From Hermatobates lingyangjiaoensis (Eukaryota; Arthropoda; Insecta; Hemiptera; Hermatobatidae), in assembly GCA_026182355.1 (NCBI GenBank), contig JAPFBL010000170.1:630001-694000 (forward strand): 64,000 nucleotides of DNA, in the 5' to 3' direction. The translations under genes were made by a program, and so were the position numbers. Within the stretch, counting starts at the first letter, position 1, and every line of letters begins with the position of its first letter. Below are positions 22,818 to 35,310 of the stretch, piece after piece. The notes under the pieces were generated by a model. The model had not been told where the DNA came from. It was given only the letters and a program-made list of their open reading frames with translations, and did not search any database.

Positions 22818-23740
22818 AATCAGTTGGGTTTTTGACTCTGACGAAGACCGCTTGTTACGGTTGGAAGATCTTAGTCTTGTTTTCTCATTTCACTTTGTGG
22901 TTTGATAATTGATATATATATGCAGAAGAATCACAATTAACACGCGATGCAATCAATGAAAACAACAAAGGAAAAGGAAAACAAAAGCAATAAATGCTCT
23001 TAGGCCTTTCACTTCATGCCATCAAAGAGCAAACAAAGAAGATAACATGAAAGCTATATAAAAGGAATGTTATCTAAACTAAGCGTAAACTGTATAAAGT
23101 TTTTATAAAGGATAAAGTACCATATAAAAATACCATTTATAAAAGATTATAAAGTATATAGTTTCCTGTTTTCTTCTGTGCCTTTACACTCTGAGATTTT
23201 ATGATATATGTACAAAATTCATAAGTTAATATTAGACAGGCAAAAAGAAGATAGGTGCTCACATTTCCCTATAATTTCGACTCTACTCCGCTATTAGTAG
23301 AATAGTCAGAAGTGAAGTCGTTCATAGAACTTTACGATACGACAATCAGGGTACTTAATATCACAATCGTGAACAGAAGGATAAAAATGAAGGCTAAATT
23401 GATTGTACTACAATTAGTGTATTTGGTGAAATTACAAACACCCACATGTATCTTTTATATTTGCAGTACTTCTCTAGGCACTGAATGGCTCATTGAGTAC
23501 TAAGCACTTATTTATTAGCCACATTACCAGTTTGTTTATACATCGGGAGTTCTAAATTTTGCAATTTTATGAAAGAAGAGTTCTCAATAGATAATGATAT
23601 TTAACAAAATATAAAAAAAATTTTCGGTATTATTTTAATAAACCATTATATCAAAGAGAGTTCATTTGTAAATGTCAGTTGAAAGAAATCATCTAATTAT
23701 AAAAAAGGATATTTGTTATTATATTATTATACATATATAG
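22413..23740. other. Intron with FB-D fragments
   Basis: A partial FB-D piece lies at 22665-22745 (GTCTTTGTCAGAGTCAAG) and a better copy at 22782-22921. A SINE-like scrap lies near 23540-23565. The rest is unclassified AT-rich DNA. Confidence 0.5.
22782..22921 (+). mobile_element. FB-D element, single arm
   Basis: (TA)n, then TTTTTGACTCTGACGAAG, CCGCTTGTTACGG and TCTTAGTCTTGTTTTC. Matches 38858-38960 (minus) and the palindrome at 48874-49048. Confidence 0.75.
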
Positions 23741-23951
23741 TTACATGAAGCTCGAGAGATTAAAAGTATTGACTGAAATATTACTAAAGGTGCAAAGTGA
23801 ATGGGAAAGGTTGGTGAAGAAGATATCGACAGCTAAAGTAAACCTGGAGACGTCTCTGCTGCAGTGGGCTGACTACACGTCCAGCTACAGTCAGTTGCAG
23901 CAATGGATCACGGACCGAGAAGCCAAACTACAACAAGTCTGTGAACAGAAG
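23741..23951 (+). pseudogene. Spectrin-repeat exon with a shifted 5' part
   Basis: From 23745 the frame reads to VLTEILLKVQSEWERLVKK, then LLQWADYTSSYSQLQQW and TDREAKLQQVCEQK at donor GTATTC. The acceptor ATATATAG at 23740 enters a different frame (LHEAREIKSI, then stop), so either a one-base indel lies in the first 40 bp or the true start differs. Confidence 0.65.
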
Positions 23952-25953
23952 GTATTCAAACTAGAATTTTTTGAAACCTATTGTTGTAAGTGTACTTATA
24001 ACACTTTTCTTTTTACGTAAACTTCTTATAAATTACATCTATTGTGGGTCATGTTGTACTCACATTGTAAAAATGTAGTTTTGATAAGTTGCAATGATAT
24101 CCCTCAAAGGTACCTCCTTAATCAAATGTGATTTGTATCAAATGTGTATTATCATAATGAAATTAAAGGTGAAAGAAAAAGAATATGAATTTTTTATGTT
24201 TACCTTGGTGAGTTCAGTCTGAAAAAGTTATAAAGAAAAGCTGTCTTTAATTAACCGGACATTGATTTACATATTTTGATATTTCTTAAGACCTTTGATG
24301 ACACAACAGAGAAAAAATGTTGGAATTTAATTTGTAGAGAATGAAATTTGAAATCGACTGTGGTTTCAGATTATCTCTAAAAATCATATGGTTTATGATT
24401 TTATAAATTATTGCAGATTAAAAATATATTAAAATATACATTTTGTCATATGTTTTTTATGTTTTTGCTTCCATATAACTTGTAGAGATTTAGTTGACAC
24501 AATCAAAAAAGAATTTTCGTTCATGAAGAGACTTTTCACGAATTTCATAATTGACATAGAACTTTTGAAAGCCTGTTTAACAATACTAGTTTAATTTATT
24601 AGTAACGTACACACGTTGAGTAAGGCTCCTTAAAGTGATCATATCAAACTACTTCTTATATAATGCATTTTTTTTTAACCAAATTACTAGGATTCTTTTT
24701 ACACTACAACTGAACCAGCAAAATCTCAAGAAAATTAAAATTTGATGTCATATGGTCATTTCATAGAGCGAAAGGAGATACAAACAGACAGTCGAACTTG
24801 TTTGTGTGGTGTTTTTAAAAACAATTTAATACTTTGCGCAAAATTTTGAAGTATTTTGAAAATATTAAAATACTGACCTAAGGTTAATTTTATTGGCTTT
24901 TTAAGGAACTGATGTCTCATTTTTTGCTCTTATTATTCTGTATATTTCAATCATCATTTTGATTGATTATCAAACTGCTTAGTTAGCTAATCACCATGTA
25001 GGAAAATTAACACTTTGTGAAGTATACCATTTGTTTAGTGTATATAAGTAAACATTAATGTATGTGTTTTAGGTACTTAATTCAAATATTATACAAACAA
25101 ATTATTAATAACAAGCTAAAATCGTATTATGAAATAGTATGTTCTAAGTAGTTTTATACGAAATTCTTGATAGATAGCATTGTCGGGTTTTAGTAAGTAA
25201 CTTATCTTTATCTGTTTTTGTATTGTAGCCAATGAAAAACAGTAATGAATAAAAACTAAATTGAATTTTTGGTCTGTCTAGTCTTAATTAAAAAAAGTTG
25301 ATCCTGAGATTCAAAATATGAATCAAATTAACAGTTAAATTATTTAGATATATTAAATTATTCAGTTCTCTGGAATTTGAATTTCAATTATTGTGACAAA
25401 GATTCAAAGATTATGACAAATAAAGGAAAAATACCAGACTAATTCACAAAATAATTTCGACATCTAAGTACAGTTTTGGATCGTTAGCTATTCTATCTCT
25501 GAGCTCCTTACAAATATGTGTTAATTATAAAAAAAAATTTGGAAATAGTTTTCAAATAGTAATCTTTTATTTACTAGCAAAATGCCATATATAAAAAAGA
25601 GTTTTTTCATATATGAGCCGTTTATTTTGAAAGTGGCCTAATTCCATTTTCCAAAAAAATTTAGCTAGCTATTTAAATAATTACATTTTTACGTTATCTT
25701 TACCTTTTGCAGCAAATTGTACAAAATTTATTTAAAATTACTAAGAATTTTTATAACAAAAATTAGTTGATAAATAAAATGACAATATTTTTAAATTTTG
25801 TAAAACGCAAACCCTTAAATATCTCGATTTTAACATAAATGGAATTAGGCCACTTTCAAAATAAGCGGCTCATATATTGTTCCCTTCTTGTTGTATATAC
25901 TAATGAAGTGATTGTTGTACGTTGTGTTTTATAAGTTATGTTTTTGGTTGAAG
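23952..25953. other. Intron (2.0 kb)
   Basis: AT-rich, no exon recognised. The only defined repeat is the TIR element at 25609-25877. Confidence 0.4.
25609..25877. mobile_element. Short TIR element (MITE)
   Basis: Inverted ends of about 40 bp: ATATGAGCCGTTTATTTTG and GTGGCCTAATTCCAT on the left, their complements on the right with one mismatch. About 270 bp, no coding. It ends 76 bp before the next spectrin exon. Superfamily not determined. Confidence 0.75.
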
Positions 25954-26151
25954 GTGACGAAGGCAAAACGGGGCCAGTTGAGTTCACTGAATGAAGACAG
26001 GATGGCCACTCTGAGACAAACAAACAGCATTGTCCAAGATATAGTGTCATTTGAGACAATGATCCAAAGTGTTACACTGAAAGCTGGAGATCTGCAACAG
26101 GCGGCTCCTGAAATCACTTCCAAGTACGAAGAGCTCTCCAAGACTGCGAAG
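25954..26151 (+). CDS. Spectrin-repeat exon (66 codons)
   Basis: Open, phase 0 at both ends, acceptor TTGAAG and donor GTACTA. It contains VTKAKRGQLSSLNEDRMATL, NSIVQDIVSFETMIQSV and PEITSKYEELSKTAK. One of the best matches to my memory of nesprin-1 repeats. Confidence 0.8.
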
Positions 26152-27747
26152 GTACTACAACCATTCGTTAAAAACGATAAATAAATCTAATTAACCATAT
26201 ATAAAAAACAGTTAATTAGTTTTAACAGAATAAAATTAAATTAGAAGGTCATACTGGTTTCTTTTTCGAAAATTGTTTTAAATGTGTACATTTATTTATT
26301 TTTTTTTTAGAGATATATAAGAATTTACACCAGTAATTAATGAGAAATGTGAGGAAATTGTATTTTTCACAGCAGATCAGATACACAGACCTGCGTATAC
26401 TAACCAACCATAGAAAGGTTACCGTAACTTTTTTTTTGTAATATCATTGTTACTTTGTCCCAAAATAAGTTTAAAAACCCTAATGTTAAGACTAAAGACT
26501 GTTCTACAGATGGCTGAATTAACTTTACAGTTAGAGAGTCACACTTTTATGGACTAATTATTAAAGAATAATTAATGATTCACTATGTCAGGGAATTCTA
26601 TATTATTTTAGATCTCCTTAGGATATTTTAGTGCTGTTTTGGTGGCATCGGTGATGATCTATTATTTGCAACTTAATGTGGATTTCATATATGGGCCAAA
26701 TACAACTGTAATAGATAACAGAGACCTCTGGACTTGCTTTATATTAACATTTTAAAACCACAACCGTAGAAATTATTTATAGGTATTCCATTAAAAAACA
26801 ATATTTACTCGAGAAAACCGTTTAATTTTGATACAAAGTGTCAAATAATCGAGTTAAATTGTCCTTTTATTTAGTTATTTGAATCAAGGGCTGACGCTGT
26901 GATTTCAAACAACTGTAGGGTAGAATTAATTTTGGATTATAAACTGAAGGTGAATCATGATCACTTATTTATTTATACTGGGAAGAGAGTGATTTTCTTC
27001 ATAATTCTAGCGCATTTTACTTGTTGCATTCCTAAGGTTGCTCATGCGATTGAGTTTAAAGCTTTCAACATTTGTATTATTTCAAGTAGGAATCATGCCT
27101 ATCATTTTTTTTTTTGAGAAGTTCTGAAAAACACCTGTATTTAAACAAATGCAAGACACTAGTTTTTAAATAGCCTAATTTATCAATCTACGAAATTATA
27201 AAATAATAATTTCACTAATTCATCGTATTAATTCATTACTTGTGCAATCTGTTATAGTGTGATTATATTAGGGGATTTTCAAAAATTACGTCTCCAATAC
27301 AAAAAAAAAATTTAGATGTAAACCTGAAGAAGAACACTAATGTTTGAAACGCGTTGTTAGTTTTCATATTATACTTTTTTTGTGTGTAGAGACGTAATTT
27401 TTGTAATCACTCATTTCATATCGTATTATTTTTTACGATAGCAGCAACAGAGAAATTCTGAACTTATTCCACTTTTCAGCTCCACCATAATATTGTTGAA
27501 TTATTAGTTTCCTTATTTCAACTCATCGGCCTTCTTTGTACTTTCTTTTTCCAAAGTTTCCATATCAGAAGATTGAGAAGTTGATTTATCAATACTGCAT
27601 TCCTTTCTAATAAAATATTTAAAGTTTAATGTATTCGATGGATTTTTTTGACAGTGATTACAATCTATAAACCCTTTTAATTTTCATTATAGTATTTCTG
27701 GAGTACTTTATTGAAGTAGTGTTTTGAACTATGGTTTGTTGTGTTAG
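26152..27747. other. Intron with one FB-A-related element
   Basis: AT-rich. The ORF at 26899-27117 shows no family resemblance. The defined insert is at 27290-27415. Confidence 0.4.
27290..27415 (+). mobile_element. FB-A-related element, single arm
   Basis: ACGTCTCCA and GTAGAGACGT ends enclose the core CTGAAGA (27324), A, GAACAC/TGTTT stem and GAAACGCGTTG. Ends TCTCCA... and ...GGAGAC also bracket the copy at 50105. Confidence 0.65.
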
Positions 27748-27915
27748 GAGCTGTACGAGAGGCAGCGTGTGACTGTTGAGGGCCACCAGGCATTCGTGAA
27801 CGCTGGCAGTGAAGTGGGTGCCTGGCTGCGTCAAGCCAAGGACCGCCTAACTAAGTGACTCACCGAGGCGACTTGTGACCAGGAGGCGCTTGCGTCTAAG
27901 TTGACTCACATCAAG
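27748..27915 (+). pseudogene. Spectrin-repeat exon with one in-frame TGA
   Basis: 56 codons, phase 0. Frame: ELYERQRVTVEGHQAF, then VGAWLRQAKDRLTK, TGA (27856-27858), then LTEATCDQEALASKLTHIK at donor GTCAGT. Same length and repeat position as the minus-strand exon 40142-40309. The stop could be CGA to TGA. Confidence 0.75.
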
Positions 27916-28561
27916 GTCAGTGTTTGTATAATGTGTAGTAACTTGAAGAGTTATTCAAGGTATATGTACAAATAAATTTAACTTCCAAACATTACTATGA
28001 AAGTAATACGGAAGCACGAAATATAGATAATCAGAAACCTTAAAAACATACTGCAATGCATAACGCTGCTATACAGTTTAGAAATTACAACGGATGTAAT
28101 TCTAGGATGATAAGAGATATTTATTTTTGTAATTAACTCATATATTTATAATGGTTTTATAGAATGATCAATTTTATAATTTAATACTTTATAATAATAA
28201 CTTTTATAATGCGAAGTTATAATGTAATTTATATCACATTTAATATAGGGTAATTATATATTAATTAATTAAAAGTAATTAATTTTACAATACTAAATGT
28301 AGATATTTCATAAAATATTAAAACTATAACTGCTTTGTCTCCTCAAACGAATTCTGTGTTTCAAAACTGTTTCAAGTGTCGGTTTTTCCGACAATTCCCA
28401 ACAAATGTAATTCTGTATTATAAATAACACGGAGACCCAACCGTCTCTGTACCAGTGCGATTGGTTTCCCTTTCTTATCTCTCCTGAAGACGGTTCAACC
28501 GAACATTAGAGACCATATGTGTGTACTTTTAATTTCTCTATGTTTCTTTATGTACAATGAA

Positions 28562-28593
<32 letters not shown>

Positions 28594-28601
28594 TATATAT
28601 A
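27916..28601. other. Non-coding flank of the giant foldback
   Basis: AT-rich. It includes CTGAAGA, C, GGTT-C-AACC, GAACA at 28484-28505, a degenerate foldback core, and a long (TA)n at 28562-28601. Confidence 0.5.
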
Positions 28602-30640
28602 ACGAAATTAAACGGTTTGTTTTAATTAATCATCAAAATACATATAAAAATACCAAGAAGTCTTGGTTTACCATTCAAGCTTGAACATCTCATCGTGATT
28701 ATGACTTATATCGAAATATTGAAAAGGGTCTTTCTCGCTCATCATCCTACGATTCTTCTTTATATATATACTTAATTATTAAAAAAACATAAAATCGAAA
28801 ATGAAATGTAAAGTAGAAAAGTAAACTGTAAAAAACAATAATTGAAAGAAACAGACATTTGTAATGTCTTGTTTTCGGTTTAAGTATCATCAGGAAAGAG
28901 TTGAAAGGAACAATATACCGGTATCCATTTTAAAAAAATATTTATACGTGATATAATTAGGATCAATGAAATTAAATACAACGATTCCACAAACTAAATA
29001 AACGATATTGCTATATTGACAAAAAGAACACACAACAATACAGAGAAACTCACTACTATATTACGATGGCCTCATCATCAGGACCATAGAAACGAGTTGC
29101 TCCGAAGGCAGACAACGCCATCGAAATATAGTAGTGAGTTTCTCTTTATTTCATTGTGTTCTTTTTATCAATTTATATATATATATATAAAATGATTAAA
29201 ATAAACGAACACGTAGGGACAACACAGAACTCACTTAATATTTCGACTTAGTCGTTATAAGGAGAAGGAGATGAGTTCGAATCTGTAAAGTTGATAGATG
29301 TTGATTTGGTTAGTAAGTATATCCACATTGGGGAATGACTTGTTGAATACTAAAGGTGAGCATCTCCAAGGTTACCTCTAAATCAAGGATATCCTAAATA
29401 ATCCCAGTTTATATTGATAGTGGACATAAAATGTTAATGTTATTTTATTTCTCAAAATGTTTAGTTTTTCTTTTTTATTATAAACATAAAGCACCTCTGT
29501 TGTAATAAAAATTAATATTTTATAAATAATTTTCTCTTAAAAGATACCTAACATATATATCTTTTTAATGAAACCTGTTCAAACTTTGTTCAAAGAGTTG
29601 TATATATTGTGCCCGTTGTTGTATATCTAAAGTTTTCAAAATGTTGGCTGAATTGTTTGTAAAAATAAGTGGTTTCGAAGAATACCTCAAGGGTAACTGA
29701 CTTCTTCTATTTGATAGGTGTATTTTAAATTTACTACTTTGAACTAATCAAAGAGTATATTAACGAATGTGATGTATACAACGATAAATGTATATGTATA
29801 TGGTGATATCACCATAAATGGGTGATATATTATATTATAATATTGATTTAAACAAATCATGTATTATTTATGTATTAATGTAATTTGTAAATGTGTATGA
29901 AAGGAGCATATTAACTGTTTATTATTATGAATATATATCTTGCTAGCATCTTGTTCTGATTTCAACCTTCTAACCACTGAATTGTGTTTGAGATTTGGGA
30001 AGATTACGGATTTAGATTAGGTTGCCAGTGACAGTGCACAAAGTTACATATACAACATATAGGCCTCACATTATTAGTGTTCTATATTTGGCTATTCTCA
30101 CACAATTCTATGAAAGTAAAAATTTTTTATAAATTTATGCAAATTTAGTGAATTGCTATTCACCATTGACTATTCTCACACCAATACTAAGAAGGTGAAT
30201 AAATAACTTATCGTATTTTCCTTGTCGTTTTGACTATTCTAACAGGAATACCATCAAAATATAAAAAAATAAATTCAGCAAACCTAGAATATTACTGTTT
30301 TACCCTCTGACTACTCACAACAATATTACGAAAATGGAAAAAAAAAATTCAAATTCAGCAATTTTACCATCTTAGTCATTACCTTGTGACTACATGAGGA
30401 AGGGGGGACTACTATGAAAATAAAAAAAAAACATAAGATTCTTAAAATTTATTACATCACTCATCAGTTATATTTACAGAAATCACCCATTTTACTAAAT
30501 GATTTATAAAGTACCTCTAAACACACCTAACCACCTCTAACCATATTTTCCTTTTTGCACTATATTGTATTTTCAAAGACAATATTATGAAATATTGGTT
30601 TAAAACAATAGTTATAACTAATACTCATTTTTTAAAAGCT
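28602..30640 (+). repeat. Left arm of the giant foldback
   Basis: Composite arm: an FB-like module (28602-28770), a module with CTGATGATACTTAAACC on the minus strand near 28888, a complete FB-B palindrome (29015-29165), an FB-I-like piece (29190-29270), about 0.8 kb unique to the arms, then degenerate 60-85-bp repeats with GACTATTCTCACA (30090-30400). Confidence 0.8.
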
Positions 30641-33600
30641 ACAAAAAGTAAAAAGGTGGGCAGATGTGCTTAGAGGTAAATATATAAATAATTTAGTAAA
30701 ATGGGTGATTTCAGTAAATATAACAATGGAAGTGAAACATATAACACATTGTACTTAATTTAAGGAACAAAAATGGATATTTTCTTTTGAACTAGGGTTT
30801 TTGAGATATTTTTTGAAATAAAAAAAAAATTTCTGTAAAAATAGAAAAAAAGCATTAAAAAAAGTAGAATCAGTTAATACAGATGTTTTCTACCAATATT
30901 TCATAAAATTCCTTTTAATTATACAAAACACCTTCAATATAGTGTAAAACGGAAAAAGGTGGTTAGAGGTGGGCAGAGGTGCTTAGAGGTAAATATATAA
31001 ATAATTTAGTATTTTGACTGATTTCTGTAAATATAACGATGGTAAATGAAACATATAACATATTGTACTTAATTTAAGCAATAAAAATGGATATTTTCTT
31101 TTGAAATAGTATTTTGGAGATATTTTTTGTATTAAAATAAAAAATTTCTGAAAAAATAGAATAAAGCATTTAAAAAAGTAGAATCAGTTAATACAGATGT
31201 TTTCTACCAATATTTCATAAAATTCCTTTTAATTATACAAAAAACCTTCAAAATAGTGCAAAAAGGAAAAGGTGGTTAGAGGTGGGCAGAGGTGCTTAGA
31301 GGTAAATATATAAATCATTTAGTAAAATGAATGATTTCTGTAAATATAACGATGGTAAATGGAACATATAATATATTGTACTTAATTTAAGGGAAAAAAA
31401 TGGATATTATCTTTTGAACTAGTATTTTGGAGATATTTTTTGTTTTAAAAAATAAAAATTTCTGTAAAAATAGAAAAAAGCATTTAAAAAAGTAGAATCA
31501 GTTAATACAGTTGTTTTCTACCAATATTTCATAAAATTCATTTAAATTATAGAAAACACCTTCAATATAGTGTAAAACGGAAAAAGGTGGTTAGAGTTGG
31601 GCAGAGGTGCTTAGAGGTAAATATATAAATAGTTTAGTAAAATGGGTGATTTCTGTAAATATAACGATGCTAAATGAAGGATATAATATATTGTACTTTA
31701 TTTAAGCAATAAAAATGGATATTTTCTTTTGAACTAAGATATATGAGATTTTTTTGTTTTAAAATATAAAATATAAAAATTTCTGTAAAAATAGAAAAAA
31801 AGCATTTAAAAAAGTAGAATCAGTTAATACAGTTATTTTCTACCAATATTTCATAAAACTCCTTTTAATTATACAAAACACCTTCAAAATAGTGTTAAAC
31901 GGAAAAAGGTGGTTACAGGCGGTAAGAGGTGGGCAGAGGTGCTTCCAGGTAAATATATAAATAATTTAGTAAAATGGGTGATTTCTGTAAATATAACGAT
32001 GGTAAATGAAACATATAATATATCGTACTTTATTTAAGCAATAAAGACGGATATTTTCTTTTGAACTAGGATATTTGATATATTTTTTGTTTGAAATATA
32101 AATTATAAAAATTTCTGTAAAAATAGAAAAAAAGCATTAAAAAAAAGTAGAATCAGTTAATACAGATGTTTTCTACCAAAATTTCATAAAATTCTTTTTA
32201 ATTATACAAAAAACTTCAAAATAGTGCAAAAAGGAAAGGTGGTTAGAGGTGGGCTAGAGGTAAATATATAAATAATTTAGTAAAATGAGTGATATCTGTA
32301 AATATAACAATGGTAAATGAAACATATAATATATTGTACTTATTTTAAGCAATAAAAATGAATATTTTCTTTTGAACTAGGATAATGGAGATATTATTTG
32401 TTTTAAAATATAAAATATAAAAATCTCTGTAAAAATAAAAAAAAAGCATTAAAAAAAGTAGAATCAGTTAATACAGATGTCTTCTACCAATATTTCATAA
32501 AATTCCTTTTAATTATACAAAACACCTTCAGAAGAGTGTAAAACGGAAAAAGGTGGTTAGAGGTGGGCAGAGGTTCTTAGAGGTAAATATATAACTAATT
32601 TAGTAAAATGAGTGATTTCAGTAAATATAACGATAGTAAATGAAACATATAATATAATGTACTTATTTTAAGCAATAAAAATGGATATTTTCTTTTGAAC
32701 TAGGATATTTGAGATATTTTTTTTTAAAATATAAAATATAAAAATTTCTGTAAAAATAGAAAAAAAGCATTAAAAAAAGTAGAATCAGTTAATACAGATG
32801 TTTTCTACCAATATTTCATAAAATTCCTTTTAATTATACAAAAAACCTTCAAAATAGTGCAAAAAGGAAAAGGTGGTTAGAGGTGGGCAGAAGTGCTTAG
32901 AAGTAAATACATATATAATTTAGTCAAATGGATAATTTTGTGTCAATATAACGATGGAAAATGGAACATATAATATATTGTACTTAATTTAAGGAAGAAA
33001 AATGGATATTTTCTTTTCAACTAGTATTTTGGAGAAATATTTTGTTTTAAAATCTAAAAATTTCTGGAAAAATAGAAAAATGCATTTAAAATAGTAGAAT
33101 CAGTTAATACAGTTATTTTCTACCAATATTTCATAAAATTCCTTTTAATTATACAAAAAACCTTCAAAATAGTGCAAAAAGGAAAAGGTGGTTAGAGGTG
33201 GGCAGAGGTGCTTAGAGGTAAATATATAAATAGTTTAGTAAAATGGGTGATTTCTGTAAATATAAGGATGGTAAATGAAAGATATAAGATATTGTACTTA
33301 ATTTAAACAATAAAAATGGATATTTTCTTTTGAAGTATGATATTTGAGAAATTTTTTGTTTTAAAATATAAAAATTTCTGTAAAAATAGAAAAAAAGCAT
33401 TAAAAAAAGTAGAATCAGTTAATACAGATGTTTTCTACCAATATTTCATAAAATTCCTTTTAATTGTAAAAAAAATTTCAAAATAGTGCAAAAAGGAAAA
33501 CTTGAACTTGAACTAGGATAATTGAGATATTTTTTTTTTTAAAATATAAAATATAAAAATTTCTGTAAAAATAGAAAAAAAGCATTAAAAAAGGAGAACC

Positions 33601-35310
33601 AGTTAATACAGTTGTTTTTTACCAAAATTTCATTTTCTACAAAAAACCTTCAAAATAGTGCAAAAAGGAAAAATGTGGTTAGAGGTGGGCAGAGGTGCTT
33701 AGAAGTAAATACAAAAATAATTTAGTAAAATGTGTGATTTATGTAAATATAACGATTGTAAATGGAACATATAATATATTGTACTTAATTTAAGGGAAAA
33801 AAATGGATATTTTCTCTTGAACTAGTATTTTGGAGATATTTTTTGTTTTAAAATATAACAATTTCTGTAAAAATAGAAAAAACATTTAAAAAAGTAGAAT
33901 CAGTTAATACAGTTGTTTTCTACCAATATTTCATAAATTTCCTTTTAATTATACAAAACACCTTCAAAATAGTGCAAAACGGAAAAAGGTGGTTAGAGGT
34001 GGGTAGAGGTGCTTAGAGGAAAATATATAAATAATTTAGTAAAATCAGTGATTTCTGTAAATATAACGATGGTAAATGGAACATATAATATATTGTACTT
34101 AATTTAAGGAAAAAAAATGGATATTTTCTCTTGAACTAGTATTTTGGAGATATTTTTTGTTTTAAAATATAACAATTTCTGTAAAAATAAAAAAAACATT
34201 TAAAAAAGTAGAATCAGTTAATACAGTTGTTTTCTACCAATATTTCATAAAATTCCTTTTAATTATACAAAACACCTTCAAAATAGTGCAAAACGGAAAA
34301 AGGTGGTTAGAGGTGGGCAGAGGTGCTTCGAGGTAAATATATAAATAATTTAGTAAAATGGGTAATTTCTGTAAATATAACGATGTTAATTGAAACATTT
34401 AATATATTGTACTTAATTTAAGAAGAAAAATGGTTATGTTCTTTAGAACTAGGATATTTGAGATATTTTTTGTTTTAAAATATAAAAATTTCTTTAAAAA
34501 TAGAAAAAAAGGATTGAAAAAAGTAGAATCAGTTAATACAGTTGTTTTCTACCAATATTTCGTAAAATTCCTTTTAATTATACAAAACACCTTCAAAATA
34601 GTGCAAAACGGAAAAAGGTGGTTTCAGGTGGTTAGAGGTGGGCAGTGTTGCTTAGAGCTAAATATATAAATAATTTAGTAAAATGGGTGATTTCTGTAAA
34701 TATAACGATGGTAAATGAAACATATAATATATTATACTTAATTTAAGAAAAAAAAATGGTTAATTTCTTTTGAACTAGCATAATTGATATATTTTGTGAT
34801 TTAAAATAACAAATAATTATTTTGTTAAATTTTAATAAATATTTATTTTTAACAAATAAATAAATATTAAAATTTCAGTATAAATAGCAAAAAAACATTA
34901 AAATAACTAGTATCAATTATAACTGTTGTTTTCACCCAATATTTCATAAAATTCTTTTTAATTATGCAAAAAACCTTCAAAAGAGTGCAAAAAGGATAAA
35001 GGTGGTTAGAGGTAACTTTATAAAGCATTTAGTTAATTAGGTGATTTCTGGGAATTTAACGATTCTAAATGGAACATATAATATATTGTAATTGATTTAA
35101 GAAAAAAAAAATGGATATCTTCTTTTGCACTAGCATGTTTGATATAGTTTGTGATTTAAAATTGTAAATATTAAAATATCTGTATAAAAATAATAAAGCT
35201 TTTAAAAAATGAGTATTAGTTATAACTATTGTTTTAAACCAATATTTCATAATATTTTTCTTGAAAATACAAAATAACTTGAAAATAGTGCAAAAAGGAA
35301 AAAGATGGTT
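30640..35310 (+). repeat. ~315-bp tandem array, about 14 units
   Basis: GGTGGTTAGAGGTGGGCAG or a close variant recurs at 30957, 31271, 31586, 31907, 32239, 32551, 32873, 33187, 33674, 33988, 34303 and 34618, with diverged units at 30651, 35002 and 35306 and a shortened unit near 33500. Spacing is mostly 312-322 bp. Edge units are the most diverged. Each unit contains 10-bp sub-repeats of the form GNNNAGAGGT and the ATTTCATAAAATTCCTTTT block. Confidence 0.92.

Larger units (their letters stand above)
14875..27915 (+). pseudogene. Nesprin/Msp300-like spectrin-repeat gene segment, partly degraded
   Basis: A string of exons encodes amphipathic, Glu/Lys/Leu-rich helices of spectrin-repeat type. 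The conserved words (for example QDIVSFETMIQSV, WLRQAKDRL and QQWITDREAKLQQ) point to a giant KASH/spectrin protein such as nesprin (SYNE1/Msp300), which links the nucleus to actin. Recognised pieces: 14875-15055, 15198-15243, 16662-16784, 17831-18100, 19011-~19225, 19306-19462, 22088-22412, 23741-23951, 25954-26151, 27748-27915. No start, actin-binding CH domains or KASH tail is in the window. Several exons are broken (listed separately). It may be a decaying duplicate, or a functional gene with assembly errors in this copy. Family identity is likely but unproven; dystrophin or spectraplakin are alternatives. Confidence 0.7.
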
